Origin: Fistularia commersonii
Lineage: Eukaryota > Chordata > Actinopteri > Syngnathiformes > Fistulariidae
Assembly: GCA_037954325.1 (NCBI GenBank)
Contig: JBBMNZ010000016.1
Span: 2,171,501-2,235,500 of the forward strand
Reading direction: 5' to 3'
Length of the DNA: 64,000 nt
Shown here: positions 22,701-35,000 of the stretch, piece by piece
How the letters are laid out: each line of letters opens with the position of its first letter
How positions within the stretch are numbered: the first letter of the stretch is position 1
Notes under the pieces: model-generated
What the model saw: only the letters and a program-made list of their open reading frames with translations
The model's database searches: none
Told to the model about the DNA's origin: nothing
Program-made: the position numbers and the translations under genes

Positions 22701-25700
22701 AGAGAGCATCTGCTGCCTGTTTGCCCCCGTGAGTGACCTTTGAACCGATTGACTGCATTGAGTCGGATGCCTGACTTTTCAGCCTTCTAACCGCTTCGGG
22801 CTACATTTAAACATTTTCTTGCCTTGTGTTTGCCTTCCTAGATGTTCCGGACCTTCCCAATGCCGTGGGCTTCTCCCCGCCCTCCAGCCCGAACCCTTCA
22901 AAAAAGAGCGGCTCCATCAACTGGTCCTTCCCGGATAAGATCAAATCCCCACGCACGGTCAGGAAGATCTCCATGAAGATGAAGAAGTTACCCGAGCTCA
23001 GTCGGAAGCTCAGCGTCAAGGGTGCGCAGAGTAGCTGTAACAGCGGCGGCGGCGGCCATTTGGAGCCCAGAGCCCATTCTTTCCGAACCAATGGCAGCGG
23101 GTCTGAGGGTATCTCTCAGACATCCGGCCCTCAGAGATTAGCCGCTTCCGGAGGTGGGCAGGCCAGCCGGAACGTGATCTCACGCTACCACCTGGACAGC
23201 AGCGTGTCCACGCAGCACAGCTTCAACAAGAAAAAGAACAGCGGCGGCTCCAAATCTGCCAGTAAAGGCGGATACCTCAGCGACGGCGACTCCCCGGAGC
23301 TGGTAGCCAAGTCTGGGAAACACGGCCCAGCCGAGGGCAAGGGAGGGAAAGCCAAGGAGGCCGAAGGCGGAGTTGGGACTTCCAAACTTAACGGCACGGA
23401 GTTGGACATCGACGCTTTCCGGCATTACAGCTTCACGGAGCAGCCCAAGTGCAGCCAGTACATCTCGGGACTGATGAGCCTGCACTTCTACGGCGCCGAG
23501 GACCTCAAACCGCCACGCGTCGACTCCCGCGACGTCTACTGTGCCATCCAAGTGGACTCGGTGAATAAAGCCAGGACCGCCCTCCTCACTTGTCGGACCA
23601 CCTTCTTGGATATGGACCACACCTTCAACATCGAGCTGGAAAACGCCCAGCATCTGAAGCTGGTGGTGTTCAGCTGGGAGCCCACGCCGAGACGCAACCG
23701 CGTCTGCTGCCACGGCACCGTGGTCCTGCCGGCCCTTTTCCGGGTGATTCGCTCCCACCAGCTGGCGGTGAAGCTGGAGCCGCGCGGGCTGATCTACGTC
23801 AAGCTGGGCCTGATGGAGCAGTGGCAGAACTCCTTGGACGGCGGGCCGGACGGCGACCGGGAGCCGCAGGTGTTCGGCTTGGAGGCCTGGCGGGTGGTGG
23901 AGAAGGAGAACTCCGGGCTCATGGTGCCTTTGCTGATAAGCAAGTGCATTCATGAGATTGAGAAGAGAGGTTGTCAGGTGAGTCTACCCGGGGTGTTTTG
24001 GGCAGGGTTCGGGGGCCAAAAAAGCTCATGCGCGATCGTCGTCTTTTAGCTCTTTCTGATTATTCGCCGACTTTCTGTGAGTCGGTAATTGAACGATTGC
24101 ACTTCCTTGTCAAACGACCGAATTGCAGAGGTCTAAAAATGCTGCGGGACCCATGTGTGCATAAGGCACGTGCATCTTCCCTCCTTCTGTGGACCTCAAA
24201 AGAAAGGAATACATTTGAAAAGGAGCTTTATGCGCCGGTGTTATATAATGTGTCTTTTGTGGGAGCAGTGCGACACCACTGTTCACCCTGCAGCCGGTAG
24301 TCAAAGCTGCTGCCGCATTCACGGCAGAAGAGATGCACTTCAGATGTCACCGGCTTTCCGGGGCGACCGTCTCTTTTCCGCAAAGTCAGGAGAGTAAAGA
24401 AAGGGGCGATGCGGTGGAGGAGGCGAGGGGGTGTCATGTGATATCCCCCTCCACCAGGCCGTGTTCGACTGGCTCTTTGAACACCCGGCAGTTCAAATCC
24501 AGAGAGAGAGAAGAGGCGGCTGGGTTTCTTCTAATTAGGGCCGAGACAGTGGCAGTAAAAGTGTCCGGTCATTGTACCTGACTGATCTCTCTTGGGGGGG
24601 GCTGCCAGGGGCAGCGGGTGCCGGCAGCAAACATTTGGCTTCGAGGAGCCTCGTGCGCGACCCGTGGAATCTGCGGCAGCGGCACAGGAATTCGTCGTTG
24701 CCGTGGAGGACCATGACTGCGTAGCTTGTTGAAGACGGTGCAGAACATGTAGTCCCAAGTCCAGAGCGGTTCCGGGATCAAATCTAGTGCATGTTCAAAG
24801 ACTCCGTCGGCGTCCGAGACGCCCGGTCCCTCCTCCAGAGGGTTGCCTCTCCGGGGGCCGCCTGTAGCCCTCTTAACCGACAGCCATCCCCACCAGCTCA
24901 GGTTTCCCCAGTTCGTGTAATTCCCCGTGCTTTGTCTAGCCGAGCTGAAATTCCTGTCCCTCCCGCTCCGTCCCACACGAGCCTAACACTGTTTGTCATC
25001 TTCCCTTCACCGCCGCCTTGCTAATCGCCCTCTCCCCCCGTATTCCGCTGCCGTCTTTCGTTACAAAAGATGCCGAGTTCAGCGGGTATCTGTCCGAGAT
25101 CAAGGACAGAGCGTAGCCCCGGGTCGCAGGCAGACAGGGGTTAGGACGGGGTTGACACCGGATCCCGCCGGTTGTGTCACCGAAGCGCCGGCGGCCGGAC
25201 GAGCCGCCGTCTGCCTTTGCAAAAAATCATTTGGATCTTCCACGGAATTTGTCCTCTTAGAATCACATGACCTCAGGGCTCCTCTGTGCTCTTAAGAAGC
25301 TGGGTGATTGTGGGCGTTTTCAAAAGGCTTCACATGGTGTCCCTGTCAAGACACTGAAGCTCTGTGTGAGTGTGTATGTGTGTGTGCGCACTCTGTGCCC
25401 ATTAAAGTAGAGACATTTTTACTGTGGGCAATCCTAGTAACCTACTTACTGCCGTACATGGTCATTAAAAAAGCACGCATTTTCCAAGGGTCTCCACAGA
25501 GGAACCATTTAGGACTTTGTGCTCCTCAGCATGGTCAGGCGCTGAGTTGAAATATTTCCACTATCATCTGACAGCGATATCATCCTTTTAAACCAAACAC
25601 CGAGGAGCATTCCTGTCATCATCCTGCCTCTGTCCGCTACTTCTCCCATCATCTGGGACTAGACCTTAAGAAAAAACAGGATGCGTGAGGAGAACACGAC

Positions 25701-26322
25701 CTAAAAATGAGGAAAATTAACAACGATTCCGTGAAAGTACCAAATAAAGATTTTTTTTCCCCATATCTGAGCAGATAACGTCTGTAGATGCCAAATGGTC
25801 TCCACGTATAGATCCCTTCACACCGGACCGCCCGATCGCGCAAGGCGCTAACCGGACCATCGAGGCTCCCCAACCATCTGCCAGGGGGACGGTTCTTGTC
25901 CCGCGGATCCGAGGTCCTACCCGAGTGGTTCCAGTCCGCTACCCCTTTGACTTAGACGTCTGTTTGTTTCCATGACGCCTTCCAGTCCCGGTCCCTTCGG
26001 GATGGAGGATCCACATTCCTGTCGGGGGTTCCCTGCGTTTTGCCCCCCTTGCGGGGTCAGCTCGTGTTGCCCGGCAGCCGCGGTGCAGCTAACAGCTGTT
26101 CCCCGCCTGCGCTCGCCGCCCCCTCCGACAGGGACACCCCCTTTTTTTCTGAATGGACTTGTTGTTCTTTGTGCGAGTTACTTGTGTTTACTCGCACACA
26201 AAGACCAATCCCCTCCTAATCTGCGCTCCTCGCTGCCTCTCGCGTGACGTTTTCCCAAACTGCCGCTCGACCCAACATGGCGAGCGGCCTGCTGGGACGG
26301 GGGAGGCCTCGGATAAAGCAGA

Positions 26323-26370
<48 letters not shown>

Positions 26371-27485
26371 AGCCGGGCCCGACCCGCCATTCACAGCCCA
26401 CTGACTTAACACGTTGCCGGGGCAACCACACCAGTTGGTCTGCAATGCCACATACCAGACAGAGACATGTAGGAGAAATTATAGTATGTCTGTAGCCGGG
26501 CTTAATCCCGACCCAGCGAGGAGGCGTCGGGAGCCCCGTCTCCACCTACCGGAACCGGAGCGTGGAAGATCTTTACGGTGTTCACGGCATGTCGCAGGCC
26601 AACGGAGGACATCTCGGGAAAGACGCCGGGCGTGTCACTGCCGACGGTCTGAGTGCGTGCAAGTGACGAGAAGAAGTGATGAGAAGATGAGAAGGAGGAG
26701 CTTGCTGAAAACATGCTCTTGAAAAAGATGTTTACATATTTACTGTGATCGCTCTTCCTGAAGACGGACATTCGGCTCATCTGGCTCCCATCTCAGTCTT
26801 TCTGCTTCATGTCTAGGATTGTTCCACCGCCCTAGGAGTCCAAGCAGGACAAGGGAGAGTCGATTTTATCCATACAGTGCCAAATACCGACCTGATCATC
26901 TGCAGACCCTTCCCACGCAGAGCAGGTCTGGACTGCACCCTTTGAGATGATCCACGGGACCGCCGGGAGCGAGCACTTGGTTGACAGCGTGGCGAAACAC
27001 CGCCTTCCGCCTCTATCAGCTGGGCTGGAGAGGATGAGGGCGCAAATGATCCGGCACTGCTTATACCGGTAGTACTAACAGTTCCATGCTAATAGCTGAA
27101 ATGATATAATTTGAAAAAAGGGGCAACAAAGATGGATGCACGGCGAAACGCAACAGTAGATCGGACCACGCCTCCTGGAAAGCCGACCAATGAGAGCCCA
27201 GGGACTCAGGAGAAGATATGAGGTTATGATCATGCGCTGATGCAGACGGTAGAGGAATGAGAGCGGCGCATGACGGGATATCACCGAGCAGACTAAGCTT
27301 GTGGCTTAGGCTCAAATGGGAACTATTTCCTGTGGAAGAATATCAAATTGGAATGTGGTTCACTCACAGACTCACCCCTGCATGTTTCCCCTCATTCACG
27401 ACACAAAGGTGAATGACATGTTTCCGCTGCGCTGCTGTCAGGGGTCAGCGCTGTGAATCAGCTGACTAAACTAGGTCAGGCACAC

Positions 27486-27527
<42 letters not shown>

Positions 27528-28794
27528 CAGCTGCTGTTTCCGTGGTGTCATGTCAGAAATCTCCTTGAACACTGTGCGTGGAAGCAGGACCTGAAAGCTG
27601 AAAACATTTGCATATCAGAGCTTTTGTTTTTATTCCTTCCTCTTCAATCTCATGACTCATCGGATGCAATCGGGTGACTCAGCATATAAAACTCTTCATC
27701 GAGCTCCGACAAGCCGCGGCGCCTCCGCAGCACCGACGCTTCCTCGGTATCGACCCCGGGACCACATAGATCAGGGGTGTCGAACTCAAACACACAGAGG
27801 GCCAAAATTCAAACCGGGGACAAAGTCTTGGGCCAACATTGATATTTATTGAAAAAAATCCTCCTCCAGATAATAATGAACCCAAACAAGTTTTGCTTTA
27901 AAATGAAATATGGAACATGCATAGCTTTATACTATACAATTTTGAGCTTAATATTGCACACATGCAAAATCCTGTTTTCTGCCTAAGTAGCAGGGTGCCA
28001 GTATTAGCATAAGGTCGCTATGACTACTGTCAGCAGAGAGGGCGTTTATGGGTCCTGTTGTGATTTTCGTGCCAAAACACCAGCAGAAAATTCTGGGATT
28101 TGTAGAATAAGTGGTACATGCACTGTAGACTACACAGGTGGAGCAGCTCTAATAGTCATTTGTATGGCTTTGTGGGCCAAATATAATTACGGCGCCAGAG
28201 TTTGACTACCTGTGACGTCGATGATAAAGTGTGGGTCGGCGGGTCCTTTGGAATCCGAGCACATCACACCGTTACCTAAGAAGGACCTCCGGACGCTGAC
28301 GCTACGTGAGGGCGGCAGCCTGAAGATGAGGAGGTTTATGTTGGCCGGATGGCGGTTTGAGTGTAAAAACATCTCTGTGTTTTGACTCCGTGTGCGTGTT
28401 TGTGTGTGTTCACCTGACCCGTTCCCTCTGGTCTCCCCAGGTGGTGGGCCTCTACCGCCTGTGCGGCTCGGCGGCCGTCAAGAAGGAGCTGCGCGAGGCG
28501 TTCGAGAGAGACAGCCACGCCGTGGAGCTGAGCGAGAACACCTACCCCGACATCAACGTCATCACAGGTGAGAGGTCGGACGGCTCGCTCTTCGGGGTCT
28601 CCGTCTTCCTCAGAACTTCTCCCTATCCTTCCAAACACCTTCGAGGAGCAGATTGCGGCTCTGTGAAATATTCCAAGAGCTCAGGTTCCTGCTCATATCA
28701 AGGAGGGGGAGGAGGCCGCGGATCACATCCACCAAAACAAACTCGCAAATACTAGATGGAGTTTCATATTGATCCTGAGGACGTGCCTGAACTC

Positions 28795-28826
<32 letters not shown>

Positions 28827-28951
28827 GTGTATGTGTGTTTTAAAAGATGAAGAGAGAGAGAGTGAATTTGATGTTTGTAGTAAAAGCATTCCAGCAGTCA
28901 ACATACCAGCATGGGCTGGTGCCTCAGGGAAGGGCCCACACACACACACAC

Positions 28952-29031
<80 letters not shown>

Positions 29032-32000
29032 TCAGGCCATTCTTTCCCTGTCAGGCTCATAGTTGATACACGTTCTCTACTGTCCCTTCCCGGTCACGTT
29101 CACAGAGGTCCTGGCTTTGAAAGGTTTCACAATGATTGTGATAAATTGCACTTTTAGTCTAAATATTCTTGTCACGCAAAGTGTTTTGTATCATTCTTAT
29201 CACAGGATTGAACATTTACACGTCCTCTTTTCATGCTGTAAACGGAGCGAGTTGAAGGAGGAGGTGGGAGTGCCTCAGGGACCCGCTCCGGGCCCCTCGC
29301 CGTTCACCGTGACATGATTAGACAGGAACCTCTGTGGACCGTGATGTTTGCAGACGATGTTGTGATGTGCGGTGAGAACGGGGAGGAACATCTCGAGAGC
29401 GTGCTCCGGAGAAGGCAGGGATGAAGGCCGGCTACTGCAAGTGGCAGATGTTCTCAAGATAAAGTCGGACCGAAGCTGGAAAAAGTCGGACGGGGAAATC
29501 AATGTCGAAGGAAATGTATATTCTTTATATATACTTTTCACGCTCGACCAGAGTTGGTGTCACATCCTCACCGCCATAACATCTGACTAGTGCCCGAGAA
29601 CCTCCGCACACCCATCAGATAATTGACCCCGGTGCTTCAACTTAACCAAAGCCGGAGATACGTCAGATCTACTGTGCTCTGGAAGTTCACGCCAGAGGTC
29701 CGGGGGGTCGGCGAGTCACACAAAGCCACTTATATTTTTTCCTGCCACAAAAAGACGAAGTCCGTGTCCATTCAGGAGGTGCTGTTGGTTTAGCGAGGAG
29801 GCCCCGCTCCGGCATCGTCCTATCATGTCAGCTTTGATCCGCATGCGTTTGCACCCCAGCGCAAAGATCACACTTAACAGTCCAGCGACTTCGAAAAAAA
29901 AGCCCCAACGTCGGCGTGGATTGTTGGTTTTTGCTCGCCGGCTGGATTTGCTCTGCCGGCCGGTTGCTGTTGCAGAGGAGGCCGAGGACGAGCGGGGCGG
30001 CGGGGGAAGGGACGGACCGCCCTGGAAAACCTCGGTTCAGACCTTCTAGCTCAGATTTGTGTCGATCGCCTCGTGTCACCTTTAGCCGAGGGTTCGTCTT
30101 GCCTTTGTTTTACCTGTCTGGGTAGACGACATCCACAGTGTTTGGTGTTTGTAGCTAGATCTTCCTCTGTGGGAGAAAATGGACGTGAGGGAAAGGAGAA
30201 CTTGATGGGAGGAACCCTGCGAGATGAGGGACCCCCGGGGAATCTGGAGAAGATAGGAGGCTGCCGTCATGTTTCGATGGAGAGACATGTGAGAATCAGA
30301 GAGGTGCATGGTGGGATATCCCCCGGCACCGCTAGGCGCTAGGCTAATGCTAACTCTTCGCTAGCTCTCTCAAAAAGGAACTTTTGAAGCCTGTTCTTCA
30401 ACAAAGAGAGGATGCAGACGAGAAGATGATCTCCACAACTCCCAGAGTGGACGTGGTGGTGGATATCGGGGTGGCGCCGGGTCTGCGGCGCCACCTCAGA
30501 CCGCGGACTCAGGGTGAGCTCAGAGGGCCGGCCGTCACACCGCTAATTTAAAAGCGGAGGTAGTGAAAGGGATTACGGCGGGGTCGGAGGTCAATCCCAA
30601 AGCTTGCAAAACATGCTCGGTGTGCAGCCGCCATTGTTTCAGCCCGCAGACGCGGTCGGTTCATAGACGGGGGAGGAAAAGTCACAAACTCCGGCTCGTG
30701 AGAAATCGGGGCGGATCCGACGGGCCGATCCACTCGCGTCCGCCCGCTGACGGACCCCCTCTGATCGTTCACCTTCTGCGCCGCGAGACCGGCGCTTGTT
30801 TTTGTCTGTGTTGAAGGTCAGAGGTCCCGCTCGGCTGTCTGAGCTTCTCCTCCCGCCGTTAAGCCACGTGGACTTTCCAGAAGTTGACCTTCTGGTGCCG
30901 AAGCTGTGTAGGTGGCCCGGCGGATCTCACGGCGGGCTTTTCAGTCAAATCGAGCTCGGTGGCGGCCAGGGAAAAAAATGTAGAGGCTAGATGTGTTGAG
31001 CCTGAGGCCGTCTGAAGACCTGGATAGGAACGTGCATGCTCAGCCCGCATCCCGGGATGGAGATCCTTCAAACGTCCCTCTCCGACCGGTCTTTTCAGCA
31101 GCTTCGGCTCCTCCTTCCTTCACTTTGTCCTCCGGTGGAAACATGGAAAGACATTAACAAGTGTCCTTTTTATTGCAGAACAAACACAGATGGTGTTTGA
31201 CTCACACACGGGGGGATTAGCCGCGGCGTCACGGCGGAGGGTTCCTCAAATCGGGGTCTAGAAGCGGCGGGGGATCGCGGAAGACTAGAACTCGGGTTCG
31301 CTCATTTATCAAGGGGTTCACGGTGCCGGCGGACACGCACGTTTCCCCCGGCCCCCCTTCAGCCGTGTGTGGGCGTGCGGGAGAACAAACCCCCGTTTGT
31401 TCCCCACGCCGGGCCTTAACTGCGGTCCTGAAAAGAGGACCGACCTTCTGCTTTGTTTGAACAGGAGGTCAAAGGTAGGACCTGCCCCGGTGCATTGTGA
31501 GCCTTGTAGTGTTTGGCGGCTCGACAAACACGTCCATCCAAAGTGTGTGTTTTTCCGCCGCCGCCCTGCCGGTCCAGACCGGAGCTAGCGTGAACCAGCA
31601 GACGCGCACCGCGGGGTCGCCGTCAGCTCGGCCGTGAGAGAAAGTGGATCGCCTGCGGGGAAGCACACCTGCTCAGCCCGTGACCTTGTGTGTGTGTGTA
31701 TGTGTGTGTGTGTGCGTGGGTGTGTGCTGTCAGGCATTAACGGGACTACAGAAAACCGAATGAACACAAGCACTGAGTCACGCAAGCTAATGATTGACTT
31801 AAATGGCCCGTTTCCCTCTTTCTCGACGTGCACGTCCGCCAAACCCAGCGCCGTGTTATCCAAGCTGTAGAAAATAAAGCGACATAAATAGGGGCGTGTT
31901 TGTTTTGTCCCGCGCCGCCTCCGGGCACGGAGGGGACGCTCGGAGACAGGATATTAATGTGAAATAGCGCTGCCGCTGTTGTGTCTGGATGTTCTGCCTC

Positions 32001-35000
32001 GGAGCTCGGGAGGGTCAGAGGGTCCGCGCCGGATAAAAAAGAAAAAAAAACAGCCACACCTCCCCGCCTTCGGCCGGCCGGCGCAGAAATCACCGCCCGC
32101 CTCCAGGCAATCAGCCTTCCCGCGATCAAACCGGCAGATTATTATTATTATCTCGGCCAAGTTTCCGTGAAGACACCGGGAGCCGGAGGATGTGCGCGAA
32201 GCCGTTCCGCCTAATCCTCCCTGGAAATCAGCGTGTCGACAGGGAAGGCCGGGGGAGAATATTTACCTTCCCTTATCGCGTTTCGCTCACACCAGATTTC
32301 CTACCGAGTCCGATCGAGGCGGGCGATAACGGTCGGGAATCGGAACTGCAAACAAAACAAGTCGACCGGCTTCACAAGCGCTGCGGACGTGTTTGCACCC
32401 GGGAAGAGCAAGATTGCGGTTAAGTTTTCATCGGGGGACAGAGTCAGTCCTTCGACTGGTTTGGGGAGGTGTTGCTCTGGATTAGACCACGCTGGTGTGT
32501 GTGTGTGTGTGTGTGTGTGTCTGCTGCAGGACTCTAAATCACTACAATGTTTTTCCAAGATGGCCGCCAGTACAAACCTCCCCGTGTTGTTGACAGAATG
32601 AAGGATTGGTCACCTGAGGACTTTCTGCACCTGCACGTGTTCGTCCGCGAGCCGTGCAGGATCGCGGCCATCCTGAAGCTCCGCGCAAAAACCTGGCGAG
32701 GGCGGCTCTGAGGCAGATCCGGATTCTGTTCCTGAGCGGGGGGAAGTTGCCCTTTTAATGTTTATGTTTTGCACCGAGGGAATAAAGAAAGTGAATGTCG
32801 CTCTGAACGCCGTGCAAAGTCCAGAGAGAGACGGTAAAACCTCCGAGTCCAGTAAGTGACGGCCGGCCGGCGCAGGCAGGGGTATAATTACACTCCTCTT
32901 TTATTTCTCGCTTGCTTTTAGGTCTTTTCATGGCCTTTTCCTAAAACGACTAAAATAAACATAACAAATCAAGAGGAAGCGCTTTTGTTGAGCAACGAGC
33001 AAACTGTAGGCCGGGAGGAGGAAACAAGCTGATGGGGAGATAAAGGGAAGGAAAACGCACAAAGCGGAACGGGAAAGAAAACATAACCGATTCATCACGA
33101 TGAAACGCCAAGCCGCTGAAACGGGAGGCATAACAGAAGAATATCCGAAGGCCGGTAACGGGAGAACCGTTTCCATAGCGACCGACAACTCAGGATTTCA
33201 CGTCAAAGTCCAAAATAAACCTCTGAACTTGTCCGGTTCAGAGGACGTTTGCATCGCTTAAGGGTTCAGACTGAGGGCTCCACGCGGTCGCAGTCGAAGA
33301 CGATGTAAATTATTTTTCGAGACTCGTCCCCCCGGTGACGGTTTGCTTTTTGGCTCCGCGGCTTTCAATGGCGCCTCCTTCCTTTCCAGCCACCGCTGTT
33401 CCGACGTCGCCGCGTCCCGCCGGTGCAGGTTCGCCCCGCTAATCCAACTTGTTCCATGTTTACGGTACATCCGGCGACGCGCGTTCTCCCGAACCCGGAG
33501 CTAATCTGAGGCGCCGCCACCGTGAACTGTATCTATTTCCCTCTTTAATCCTAATCCTGTATTCTAAAGCTCCTCTGCTCCATCTATTGTAAAAGGAGCC
33601 CGGAACGTGTCATCCGCTAAAAATACCATTTTTGTTCCTTCTTGGAAGTCGTATTCCAGGATTACCGGGACGAACCCCAGATACCTGCGACCCGCTCTTA
33701 GGCAGCCAAGCTAATTGGGATTAAATCTGAGCATGTTAAACGGCGCCCTCTGTTCTCCTCACTCAGCCCAGGGGATTTCGGAGGATTTACGGCGAATTGT
33801 ACTGTAGTTTGCTGTAAATAGAAGGGAAGAGGTGGATAAGTGCGATGTGGAGGTGATAAACTTGGAATGTCTATTTTCAGCACTGTAATCAGACTCTTCC
33901 GAGGGGATGACGGGAGCGGCTCGCACAAACGCGTGTCTCCTCCGCCGTTTTCGGAACGAAAACATCGGGTTGTTCCGCGGTAGGCGAGGCCGGGTCGTCC
34001 GAGATACTCCGGGCCGGCCGGACCTCCTCCTGCTGTCGCCTTCGGAGTTCTGTGAGCGGTATGCTTCGGGAGAGCCCCGGCCTCGCAAACAGTGAGCAAA
34101 AGCGCCGGCTGACTCCGGCAGGGCGGGAATACGTCCGACGGGTCGTAGCTCACGCCGGCATATTCCACATGAGGAGATTGGGAAATGATCTCCTGAGAGG
34201 AACGCAGCGTGTGCTTGCATTCCAGCAGAAGTGATAATAGAGGGATACAGTGTGCTTCTAAAAGTGAGGGTGGTTTCTGACATCCGCTGCCACGTGGCTC
34301 TCCCTAACACCTTAACACCTCTAATCACAGCTCCGGTGACTGAGAGGGATGAATCTCACCCTGATGGCAGGCTAACGGGGCCTAATCTGGGAAGCTTCGG
34401 GCACGTACGCGATTCGGGTCAAACGGTCACCGCTATCAGGGAATGTCTCACTCTTTGACTGGAACAGCGACGCTATGGTGTATTTATTACCTTCCGCGTG
34501 CTGAAGTGGAAGCTCTGGTACCGGGAAGCGCCGTGAGAGACGGTCCTTTTACGCAGACTGAATGCCGGGAGGGAACGTGTTCGCGTTCTCTAATCCCTCG
34601 CTGGAAAACACATGGGATAAAAATAGTTGGAGAAGGCGACTGGAGTTCATCCACAAACTAGTGTTTCTGTTGACATGCTTCCGAATGGGTACCTTTACGT
34701 GTCTGCAGATGGATCCCATCGCTGCCTGAAGCCGGGGCTCTGTGGGTTTTCCTCCATCCCACCATGTGACCGTGTGTCTTGGAGCTGGACCCCCGGCGTG
34801 ATCGACTCAATCGACCCGTTTTCAATTTCTTCGCCCCGTCTTTCCGGAAAATGCGCTTTTGCCGCATGGCCGACTCTGATTATTTTTCACGTAAGCCAAA
34901 GAGCGCAGCGCCGGCCGGCCGGCGAAACAACTCCCCGCCGCATCGGTGACTCGTCTCCGATTTCACGTACGCGATCAATCTAACGCCTGCCGTGTCGTCT

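Larger units (their letters stand above)
16046..22841 (+). other. syde2: SYDE2 intron 3
   Basis: Intron of 6.8 kb. It holds TG (18815-18865) and CA (19024-19077) arrays facing each other, further CA (19190-19214) and TG (19685-19712) arrays, a T run (20050-20074), a C run (20127-20139) and a second T run (20487-20510). A fragment at 18550-18610 matches, on the minus strand, the dispersed family at 39040-39090. No missed coding exon is needed, because phase passes cleanly from exon 3 to exon 4. Confidence 0.7.
23978..28440 (+). other. syde2: SYDE2 intron 4
   Basis: Intron of 4.5 kb with a TG array (26326-26366), a CA array (27480-27525) and an hAT-like element (27771-28214). A minus-strand ORF at 24569-24976 has no recognised family. 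Confidence 0.7.

Noticed and set aside
28756..29157. ORFs made of HTHTHT or VCVCVC repeats here and at other CA/TG arrays
   Set aside because: They are translations of dinucleotide microsatellites.
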